Assembly (NCBI GenBank): GCA_023957315.1
Contig: JAMLHE010000003.1
Location: forward strand, 62,001-126,000
Reading direction: 5' to 3'
From: Candidatus Kapaibacterium sp.
Lineage (GTDB): Bacteria > Bacteroidota > Ignavibacteria > Kapaibacteriales > UBA2268
Length of the DNA: 64,000 bases
Shown piece by piece: positions 56,223 to 62,894 of this stretch; position 1 is the stretch's first letter; the number at the start of each line of letters is the position of its first letter. The notes below the pieces were generated by a model that saw only the letters and a list, made by a program, of their open reading frames with translations, made no database searches and had not been told where the DNA came from. The translations under genes were made by a program, and so were the position numbers.

Positions 56223-56513
56223 ATGCCAACTTATGATTATAAATGCAAATCGTGCGGAACGACTTTCGAGTATCAGCAAAAATTCGCTGACGCTCCGCTA
56301 ACTCATAGCCCCAAAGGCTTATGCAGTTGCGAAAATCCGAGTGAAGTTGTAAGAGTTTTCAGCAAAAATATTGGACTGGTGTTCAAAGGAACCGGATTTT
56401 ATCAGACTGATTATACCAAAAAGTCAGCTTCTCCACCTGAAAAAAGTGAACCCGCTGCGAGTGCTTGCGGAACAAGTGCTTGTGCTTGCGCTGCCGATAC
56501 CAAAGCATCGTAA
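56223..56513 (+). CDS. FmdB-like zinc-ribbon protein
   Basis: A 96-residue protein with the FmdB N-terminus MPTYDYKCKSCGTTFEYQQ and a second metal-binding pair around LCSCENPSEVVRVFS. The C-terminal tail is Ala/Cys-rich (ACGTSACACAAD). It is probably a small zinc-ribbon regulator of unknown target. It lies 82 bases after the ars operon and is followed by a terminator, so it is likely independent of it. Confidence 0.85.
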   Translation: MPTYDYKCKSCGTTFEYQQKFADAPLTHSPKGLCSCENPSEVVRVFSKNIGLVFKGTGFYQTDYTKKSASPPEKSEPAASACGTSACACAADTKAS

Positions 56514-56528
56514 TATTTACTTAATATA

Positions 56529-56558
56529 GAGGCAGTTTCATAAACTGCCTCTTTTTTT
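56529..56558 (+). terminator. Terminator after the FmdB-like gene
   Basis: Perfect 10-bp stem GAGGCAGTTT (56529-56538) / AAACTGCCTC (56542-56551) with a CAT loop, followed by seven T. Confidence 0.92.
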
Positions 56559-56617
56559 GTAGAGTAATTCACATCACCCAGACCCTCTCGGAAGAGAAAG
56601 AGAATTAATGAAATTTT

Positions 56618-56642
56618 GTAGGGACAGAACAGCGTTCTGACC
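56618..56642 (+). repeat. Dispersed inverted repeat, copy 1
   Basis: The 25 bases begin GTAGGGACAGAAC and contain the palindrome AGAAC-AGC-GTTCT. A second copy (23 of 25 bases identical) lies inverted at 59142-59166. A separate hairpin TCCCGTCAT/ATGACGGGA (56654-56680) sits next to it. Confidence 0.75.
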
Positions 56643-56692
56643 TAAATGTATCTTCCCGTCATGTGTTATAGATGACGGGACGAATATCCACA

Positions 56693-58114
56693 TTACTTAA
56701 TCATTATCGGCATTGTACGTGTGTCATTATGGTCTGTGAGTACGAGATAGTAGTAACCGGGACGGATTCCGTCGGTTTCTATTTCGAGAACTGCATGTCC
56801 GTTTAATGGTTGATATGTTATGAATGGTTCAATTTCTCTGATGCTTTTACCAAGATAATCGAATATTTCTACTTTCATGTTATCAATAGCGGCACGTGTA
56901 GCGGTTAATTCTACTTGTGCTCGGTCTTTGAAAGGATTTGGTCTAACTTTGTTCAAAAAGAAAGATGGAGCACTTTCCGTTACTGATACTCCAAATGGGT
57001 CATCAATTAAAAAACCACTGCTTAAGCCCAAATATGTCGTGCCGTTACTAAATTCATGTAGACCAGAGAAATTAGTATATTGATTAAAACCGTATTTTTC
57101 CGGGTCAATCCTGAAATAATTATTGTCTTCATCAACAATAAAAAAATGTTCTTTTTTATCATAGGGATGATAAATCGTTCTTTGGGATGGAATATAACAC
57201 CATTTTCTAAGTTTGCTATCAATATAAATACTATATATTTGATAAGAAGAATCATTAGGAAATATCAAATCCCTGTCAAGTTCTACTTTTTCAATATTTT
57301 CACCATCATAATAAAAGAAACTTGAAATTAAAAGTTTGTCAATATGCAAAAACAATTTATCCCCATTTTTAAGCAAACCATTAATCATAGGCTTAACAAA
57401 CGGTAAAAGTTCTTCTTCACTTAAGAAATTATTAATTATAGTATCCTTTATGAAAGGATAGTGATACTCTTGAGTTTCTATATCTAAATATGCTAAATCG
57501 AATTGAAGAGTAAAAAAGTATAATCTGTTACCAATAGAAACTAAACTAGTTTGAGCACTCCTTGTTTTGATATACATTTCCTCATCGCTTATGGGAGCTA
57601 TAATTGTATCATATTTAATACCATCATATTTTATCAAATTAATATATGGGCTTGAAATATAAATATCTCCATTATTATGCTTGTATAAAGAATGTCTATA
57701 ACGACTTTTACTAGGAGGATCTAATTCATTAAACACGTTTTCATTTCTTACAATTTCAATCCCATCGTAAATAAATAAGCCATCATGAGTAATAAACCAT
57801 AGCTCATTATTGTTTTTATTAACATGTACGGCATCATGAAGTTTAATGTTTTTTTTGTTCGGAATGCCCATTTCAAGATTTGTAAATTGAAGACATTTAT
57901 TATCAAAACAAATATTCAAATATGATACATCTAATTTAGAGTCTTCGTATGTAAACAAAAGAGTATCTCCAAGATTGAGCGAAGTTGAAACCTTGTTTTG
58001 CAAACTTATGTCATTAAATTTTGTAATAAATTTCAAATCTGGCATTTTACTTAAAACTATTGAAGCATTCGCCAAAATGATTAAGCTGATTAGAATTATA
58101 TTTGCGATTTTCAT
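56693..58114 (-). CDS. Secreted T9SS protein with propeller-like N-terminus
   Basis: A 473-residue protein with a signal peptide (MKIANIILISLIILANASIV). The next ~360 residues look like a six- or seven-bladed beta-propeller (blade-like repeats such as NNELWFITHDGLFIYDG and NNGDIYISSPYINLIKYDG). It ends with a T9SS sorting domain (VRPNPFKDRAQVEL, VEIFDYLGKSI, GYYYLVLTDH). The propeller part is notably more AT-rich than the tail. AGGAG precedes the start. It follows the Cys-rich gene at 58195, mirroring the pair at 45198-50196. Function unknown. Confidence 0.78.
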   Translation of the reverse strand: MKIANIILISLIILANASIVLSKMPDLKFITKFNDISLQNKVSTSLNLGDTLLFTYEDSKLDVSYLNICFDNKCLQFTNLEMGIPNKKNIKLHDAVHVNKNNNELWFITHDGLFIYDGIEIVRNENVFNELDPPSKSRYRHSLYKHNNGDIYISSPYINLIKYDGIKYDTIIAPISDEEMYIKTRSAQTSLVSIGNRLYFFTLQFDLAYLDIETQEYHYPFIKDTIINNFLSEEELLPFVKPMINGLLKNGDKLFLHIDKLLISSFFYYDGENIEKVELDRDLIFPNDSSYQIYSIYIDSKLRKWCYIPSQRTIYHPYDKKEHFFIVDEDNNYFRIDPEKYGFNQYTNFSGLHEFSNGTTYLGLSSGFLIDDPFGVSVTESAPSFFLNKVRPNPFKDRAQVELTATRAAIDNMKVEIFDYLGKSIREIEPFITYQPLNGHAVLEIETDGIRPGYYYLVLTDHNDTRTMPIMIK

Positions 58115-58143
58115 AGTAGCTCCTAAAATTTTAAAAGAACATA

Positions 58144-58178
58144 AGGCAGACGAAAAGTCTAATTATATGTCGCTGCCT
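58144..58178 (-). terminator. Hairpin between the Cys-rich and T9SS genes
   Basis: On the minus strand AGGCA (58178-58174) pairs with TGCCT (58148-58144), with an inner GAC/GTC pairing and an AT-rich loop. TTATGTTCTTTT follows, so it could be a weak terminator or attenuator before the T9SS gene. Confidence 0.45.
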
Positions 58179-58194
58179 CATGCGTGTTAAGTTA

Positions 58195-58782
58195 TCATTC
58201 GCACATAGGATAACAATCTTGTTCAACGCAATTGAATGCAGGTTGTTTATTTTGTCCTTCAACTTTCATTTTCATATGTCCATTCACAATTTCCATACAA
58301 ATCTTGTAGTATTCATAACAATAAGCTTGTACATCGGTATCACAAGGTGTATATCTGACACCTTCCATAGTTTCAATACGAGTATAACAACCTCCATTTG
58401 TTACTATTATATTATATTCCGTTGGTGGAGCAGGCTCGCAAGGTGGAATACTAAGTGCAGGGTAAAAACATAATGTATCTGAATCCAAAACAGCTTCGAT
58501 GAGCATATCCCAAGGAATTGCCGGTACACCCCAACCACTTGGAGTTGTCATCCATTCTAAACAAAACTCACAATCACCAATAATTAAAATATCTGAAAAA
58601 TGAATCGCTGGTTTATTTCCAAATATAGTTACAAGTATATCGCAACACCATGTTGCTTGTATAGAACAACCTTCGCAAATTTCAACTGTAACTGTTGTAG
58701 GACCTTGAAATCCTGTAGGACATTGAGCTATCAATTCAATTTGAATCAATAAAAAAGCTACTATTAAAATAAATTTTTTCAT
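58195..58782 (-). CDS. Cysteine-rich secreted protein
   Basis: A 195-residue protein starting MKKFILIVAF at 58782 (an in-frame TTG at 58794 is unlikely). Signal peptide to about IELIAQ, then a mature domain with some 20 cysteines, including ATWCCDILVTIFG, GDCEFCLEW and the C-terminal CVEQDCYPMC. The CC-x-I-x-x motif and cysteine spacing recall the repeated unit of the 48841-50196 protein. Unlike that protein it has no T9SS tail. Probably disulfide-rich and periplasmic or secreted by another route. Function unknown. Confidence 0.7.
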   Translation of the reverse strand: MKKFILIVAFLLIQIELIAQCPTGFQGPTTVTVEICEGCSIQATWCCDILVTIFGNKPAIHFSDILIIGDCEFCLEWMTTPSGWGVPAIPWDMLIEAVLDSDTLCFYPALSIPPCEPAPPTEYNIIVTNGGCYTRIETMEGVRYTPCDTDVQAYCYEYYKICMEIVNGHMKMKVEGQNKQPAFNCVEQDCYPMCE

Positions 58783-59141
58783 GTTAATACTCAATTTTGT
58801 TTATAAATTTTATTATTAAAATCTAAATGCATTTTCACTGTTTCCCGCGTTGGGTATTCCGCTCACCCCCAAAGCTCCCCGTGCTTCGAGTGTTCATCGC
58901 ACAATCACATCCTACCTCTCTCAACAGTGAGTGGATTCGATATATGCCCTATGTCGTAAATTCTCAACATCAAATTTCCATTTTGAAATTGAACACTCTC
59001 ATATATGTAATAAACAAGTCAAAGTTCGTTTTGTTACATTTCTAACATAAAAAAGTTGAAAAAAATTTCAAAAAAAATAAATACAACACTCCCCAACCAT
59101 CTGTCAACGCCACCCACGAATGAATCCGTGGGCTATGTTTT

Positions 59142-59166
59142 GGACAGAACGCTGTTCTATCCCTAC
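59142..59166 (-). repeat. Dispersed inverted repeat, copy 2
   Basis: Read on the minus strand it begins GTAGGGATAGAAC and matches copy 1 at 56618-56642 in 23 of 25 bases, in opposite orientation. The core AGAAC-AGC-GTTCT is identical. Confidence 0.75.
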
Positions 59167-59180
59167 TTATATATAAAAAA

Positions 59181-59215
59181 AAAAGAGCTTATCCTTTCGG
59201 GACAAGCTCTTTTTT
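59181..59215. terminator. Bidirectional terminator after the IscA-like gene
   Basis: AAAAGAGCTT (59181-59190) pairs with AAGCTCTTTT (59204-59213) around an inner TCC/GGA pairing. T-rich on both strands; it should end minus-strand transcripts from the suf side. Confidence 0.85.
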
Positions 59216-59230
59216 CATTTGTAGCCGGGA

Positions 59231-59629
59231 TTAGTGATGTCCGCCACCACCGCAACCACAGGTTTTAGCGTTGTTGGGGTTGTTGAACACAAAACCACTT
59301 CCATGAACATCGTCAACAAAATCAAGCGTGATGCCCATCAAATAAAATAGGCTCTTGTTGTCAATTAGGAAATTGAATTCGCTTGATTCAATCAATCTAT
59401 CGTTGTCGCTGATTTCTGAGTCAAATCCCAGAATATAGTTCATTCCTGAGCATCCACCGCTCTGAGTACCCAATCTGAGTGAATAATCCTCAGGGACACT
59501 ATTATCGCTACGGATTTGCAAAACTTTTTCGATTGCTCTGCGAGTTACATAAATTGAATCTTGGTCTTCAGCACCAAAAATTCCGGTGTTGATTTTTTCT
59601 ACTTCGATTCCATCAATTATTGCAGTCAT
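59231..59629 (-). CDS. IscA/HesB-type iron-sulfur carrier
   Basis: A 132-residue A-type carrier. The cluster-binding cysteines are in GGCSGMNYILGF and the C-terminal CGCGGGGHH; an N-terminal extension of ~25 residues precedes the domain. A-type carriers receive Fe-S clusters from the SufBCD/SufU scaffold and pass them on. It follows the suf genes on the same strand but has its own promoter. The final GGGGHH tail could be metal-binding; this is speculation. Confidence 0.9.
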   Translation of the reverse strand: MTAIIDGIEVEKINTGIFGAEDQDSIYVTRRAIEKVLQIRSDNSVPEDYSLRLGTQSGGCSGMNYILGFDSEISDNDRLIESSEFNFLIDNKSLFYLMGITLDFVDDVHGSGFVFNNPNNAKTCGCGGGGHH

Positions 59630-59666
59630 AAATTTACCTTTATAAAATTTGAAAATTAGTTTACTC

Positions 59667-59698
59667 TAAATATATAGTTAATTTTTGTAAAAAACAAA
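59667..59698 (-). promoter_or_regulatory. Promoter for the IscA-like gene
   Basis: On the minus strand TTTG (59698-59695), 20 bases, and TATATTTA (59674-59667), one mismatch from consensus, 38 bases before the ATG. Confidence 0.55.
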
Positions 59699-60790
59699 TT
59701 AATTTTGGTCATAATCAATCAAAACATCATCAGTAAGAGGATGTGATTGGCAAGTTAATATAAATCCTTCCTCGATTTCATCGTCTGTGAGCGAATCTCG
59801 CTCATCCATCAATACTTTCCCGGAAACCAATTTTGCCCTGCATGTGGAGCAAGCTCCGATTTGGCAACTAAAGGGTGGGTCATAGCCTTCTCTCATTGCC
59901 GCAGTGAGAACAGTTTCGTCCGGCTCTACTTCATAGACGTAATTCTCGCCATAAAGTCTCAATTTCACAGTTCTTGTTGTAAGTTCTTCTTCTTGTTCGA
60001 GTACTATATTATGCTCAGATTCATCTACAATCTTTGGTAAAGGTGCGGTGAAAGATTCTTTATGAATTTGATGAGTGGCAACATTCAGCTCCTTCAGAGC
60101 AAGTTCTGCTTCATGCATCATGCCCTGTGGACCGCATAAATAAAACTGTGCTGAAAAAATGTTTTTGACAGCAATATCATTAATCAATCTTTTGATTTTT
60201 TCGGCATTCAATCTTCCGCTTAGTCCTGTCCAATCGCTTTCCGGACGGCTCAAAATATGAATAATCACCAAACGATTGCTATATTTGACAGTCAATTTTT
60301 CTAATTCATTTTGAAATATGATTGTATCAGTACTTCGATTTTGATATATCAGTGTAACTTGTGATTTTGATTCAACATGTAGTATTGTTTTAATCATCGA
60401 AATCAATGGCGTGATACCGCTTCCGGCGCCAATCATCACATAATGCTTTTGCGAATCCGGGGAAACTTCGACAACGAAATTGCCCATAGGAGGCATGATT
60501 TCCAAATAATCCCCTACTTTGAGCGAATCATTCAAATAACGAGACACCACTCCGTCATCAACTTTTTTGACAGCAATAGTCAAATCGGTATCGCTAAAGG
60601 GGCTTGAGCAAATGGAATACGCGCGCCTGTTCTCTACACCGTTAACAGGCACTTTCAAAGTTAAGTATTGACCTTGCTTATAGGCAAAAGTGCTTTTCAA
60701 ATCGTTGGGTATTTCAAAGGTAATTGAAACAGTGTCGTGAGTTTCTCTTGTCAGATTTTTAATTTTAAGCAAATAAAATTTCAATGCCAT
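59699..60790 (-). CDS. PaaE-like ferredoxin-NAD(P)H reductase with 2Fe-2S domain
   Basis: A 363-residue protein: FAD domain (RAYSICSSP), NAD(P) domain (VMIGAGSGITPLISMIKTIL, FYLCGPQGMM) and C-terminal plant-type [2Fe-2S] domain with CQIGACSTCRAKL and the fourth Cys in LTCQSHP. The order FAD-NAD-Fe2S equals PaaE, the reductase of phenylacetyl-CoA epoxidase, and related hydroxylase reductases. No paaABC genes are in view. Sitting next to sufT, sufU and sufS, it may instead supply electrons for cluster assembly; this is inference. Confidence 0.85.
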   Translation of the reverse strand: MALKFYLLKIKNLTRETHDTVSITFEIPNDLKSTFAYKQGQYLTLKVPVNGVENRRAYSICSSPFSDTDLTIAVKKVDDGVVSRYLNDSLKVGDYLEIMPPMGNFVVEVSPDSQKHYVMIGAGSGITPLISMIKTILHVESKSQVTLIYQNRSTDTIIFQNELEKLTVKYSNRLVIIHILSRPESDWTGLSGRLNAEKIKRLINDIAVKNIFSAQFYLCGPQGMMHEAELALKELNVATHQIHKESFTAPLPKIVDESEHNIVLEQEEELTTRTVKLRLYGENYVYEVEPDETVLTAAMREGYDPPFSCQIGACSTCRAKLVSGKVLMDERDSLTDDEIEEGFILTCQSHPLTDDVLIDYDQN

Positions 60791-60816
60791 TATTGTTTTT
60801 ACCTGTTTATGTTAAG

Positions 60817-61143
60817 TTAAAATAGTCCTAATTCCAATCGGGCAACATCGCTAAGCATGCTTTTGTCCCAAGGCGGATTAAATGTCAAAATCACTTTGGC
60901 ATCGGTGATGCCTTCAACTTCCTTCGCTTTCTGTTCAACTGTACCCGGCAGTACGCCTGCTTCGGGACAATTTGGTGCTGTTAAGGTCATCAAAATTACG
61001 GCTTCGTTTTCGCCGGTAATGCTTATGTCGTAAATCAATCCCAAATCATAAACATTAACCGGAATTTCCGGGTCATAAACTGTTTTGATTGACTCTACGA
61101 CTGCATCTTCTAATTCTTGGGGTGTGAAAGTTTTGTCGCTCAT
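60817..61143 (-). CDS. MIP18/DUF59-family Fe-S assembly protein (SufT-like)
   Basis: A 108-residue DUF59 protein: VYDPEIPVNVYDLGLIYDI, the cysteine motif LTAPNCPEAGVLPG, and FNPPWDKSMLS near the C-terminus. In suf operons this family (SufT) helps mature Fe-S proteins; a homologue, PaaD, acts with PaaABCE. Because the next gene is PaaE-like, a PaaD link cannot be excluded, but overlap with sufU (4 bases) favours a Fe-S role. Confidence 0.88.
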   Translation of the reverse strand: MSDKTFTPQELEDAVVESIKTVYDPEIPVNVYDLGLIYDISITGENEAVILMTLTAPNCPEAGVLPGTVEQKAKEVEGITDAKVILTFNPPWDKSMLSDVARLELGLF

Positions 61144-61619
61144 ATTGTAATCTCCATATCTTCGGTTGAAACAGGCGCATTATCTAATTCGGACTTTTGA
61201 ATGGCTTTCATCATAGTGTGCCATGCGAGGCTTGCACATTTTACTCTTGCGGGATATTCGCGTACACCACAAAAAACTGCCAATTTGCCGAGCTCGAGTG
61301 TATCGCATTTGTCGCTGAGGTCAGCAGTAACGATATTGATAAAATCATCAAATAAACCTTTGGCTTCGGCAACTGTTTTGCCCACAATCAGTGTGGTCAT
61401 AATCGAAGCAGATGCTTTAGAAATAGCACAACCCGCACCTTTGAATTTGATTTCGAGAATTTTGCCGTTCTCAACTTTGGCATATACATCAATTTGGTCG
61501 CCACACAGCGGATTGTGTCCTTCCGCTGTGTTTGTAGCATCGTCCATAACACCGAAATTACGCGGATTTTTGTTATGGTCTAATATGACCTGCTGATATA
61601 GTTCGTTTATTTCGCTCAT
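61140..61619 (-). CDS. sufU: Fe-S scaffold / sulfur acceptor SufU
   Basis: A 159-residue IscU-fold protein of the SufU type. The three cysteines lie in PLCGDQID, GAGCAISKAS and VKCASLAW. The ~18-residue insertion before the last Cys that marks SufU is present (around TADLSDKCDTLELGK). SufU takes persulfide sulfur from SufS. It starts 4 bases after the sufS gene and overlaps the SufT-like gene by 4. Confidence 0.93.
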   Translation of the reverse strand: MSEINELYQQVILDHNKNPRNFGVMDDATNTAEGHNPLCGDQIDVYAKVENGKILEIKFKGAGCAISKASASIMTTLIVGKTVAEAKGLFDDFINIVTADLSDKCDTLELGKLAVFCGVREYPARVKCASLAWHTMMKAIQKSELDNAPVSTEDMEITI

Positions 61620-61623
61620 TTCA

Positions 61624-62862
61624 TTAACTAAAAAGTTTTATTACTTTCAAAACGCTATTATATAAAACGTCAATTTCTTCATATGTATTGTAAACCGCAA
61701 ACGAGGCTCTTGTTGTTGCAGGCACACCGAATCTTTTCATCAGAGGTTCTGTGCAATGTTGTCCTGTCCGGACAGCGACACCTTCCATATCTAAAAGGGT
61801 TCCGATGTCATGCGGGTGAGCACAATCCAAAACAAAGGAAAGCACTGCAGATTTATGAGCTGCAGTACCAATTATTTTGAGTTGCTCGATTTGCGATAAT
61901 TTTTCAGTAGCATAATTCAACAAATTCGCTTCGTATGCCGCAATATTTTCAATTCCGAGCGAATCTATAAATTCTAAAGACTTTGCCAATCCGATTGCAC
62001 CTGCAATATTTGTAGTGCCTGCTTCGAACTTTTGTGGCAAATCATTGAAAATCGTCTTTTCAAAACTGACAGATTTAATCATATCACCACCTGTTTGGTA
62101 AGGAGGCATGGTATCAAATATTGCTCTTTTGCCGTAAAGCACTCCAATTCCTGTTGGACCATAAACTTTATGACCGGAAAATACAAGAAAATCAGGATTC
62201 AATTCTTGAACATTTATTGAAGCATGATGAACCGATTGAGCAGCATCAATCAAAACGACTGCATCAACTGCATGAGCTGCATCAATTATTTCCTTAATCG
62301 GATTGATTGTGCCTAAGCTATTAGATATATGAACGATGGAAACGATTTTGGTTTTGTGCGATAATAGTTTGTAAAATTCCTCCATTATCAATTCGCCGTT
62401 GTCGTTTATCGGTATTACTTTGAGTACAGCACCGGTTTTTTGACATAAAATTTGCCATGGAACTATATTGGCGTGATGTTCCATGTGCGAAATTAATATT
62501 TCATCGTCTTTAGTAAGATTAATCAAACCGTAGGAATATGCAACTAAATTAATTGATTCGGTTGTACCCTTTGTGAAAATAATTTCCTCCGGCTCGGCAG
62601 CTTTGATAAAACCCTGAATTGTCTGACGAGATTTTTCATATTTTGATGTCGAAAGCTGACTTAGCTTATGGACTCCACGATGAATATTTGAATTATATTC
62701 ACGGTAGAATTTATCCATAGAATCAATCACAGACAAAGGTTTTTGCGTAGTCGCAGCATTATCGAGGTAAACCAAAGGCTTTTTATGTACCGTAACACTC
62801 AAAATCGGGAATTGCTTCCTTACCGATTCGACATCTATACTTTTTATAACTTTAGTGTGCAT
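61624..62862 (-). CDS. sufS: Cysteine desulfurase SufS
   Basis: A 412-residue class II cysteine desulfurase. PLP-binding His and Lys: HMEHHANIVPW and FSGHKVYGPTGIG (internal aldimine Lys), with DNAATTQKP at the N-terminus. The persulfide Cys is in VRTGQHCTEPLMKRF. It delivers sulfur to SufU and the SufBCD scaffold. 32 bases separate it from sufD upstream. Confidence 0.95.
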   Translation of the reverse strand: MHTKVIKSIDVESVRKQFPILSVTVHKKPLVYLDNAATTQKPLSVIDSMDKFYREYNSNIHRGVHKLSQLSTSKYEKSRQTIQGFIKAAEPEEIIFTKGTTESINLVAYSYGLINLTKDDEILISHMEHHANIVPWQILCQKTGAVLKVIPINDNGELIMEEFYKLLSHKTKIVSIVHISNSLGTINPIKEIIDAAHAVDAVVLIDAAQSVHHASINVQELNPDFLVFSGHKVYGPTGIGVLYGKRAIFDTMPPYQTGGDMIKSVSFEKTIFNDLPQKFEAGTTNIAGAIGLAKSLEFIDSLGIENIAAYEANLLNYATEKLSQIEQLKIIGTAAHKSAVLSFVLDCAHPHDIGTLLDMEGVAVRTGQHCTEPLMKRFGVPATTRASFAVYNTYEEIDVLYNSVLKVIKLFS

Positions 62863-62894
62863 TATTATTTGGTGCTAATTTGACACCGTTTTTG

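Larger units (their letters stand above)
58783..59230. other. 448-base intergenic region
   Basis: No gene is supported. It holds a patch of higher GC at 58845-58925 unlike its surroundings, a hairpin CCCACG/CGTGGG (59113-59132), copy 2 of the dispersed repeat (59142-59166) and a bidirectional terminator (59181-59215). An ATGC-N4-TGTCG motif (58944-58956) recurs in the leader of the other Cys-rich gene. Confidence 0.6.

Noticed and set aside
59056..59268. Small plus-strand ORF in the 58.8-59.2 kb spacer
   Set aside because: It runs through the dispersed repeat and the terminator and has no recognisable sequence.
59699..61143. Phenylacetate (paa) gene cluster
   Set aside because: Only PaaD/PaaE-like family members are present, next to sufU and sufS; no paaA, B, C, G, J, K or Z genes are seen.
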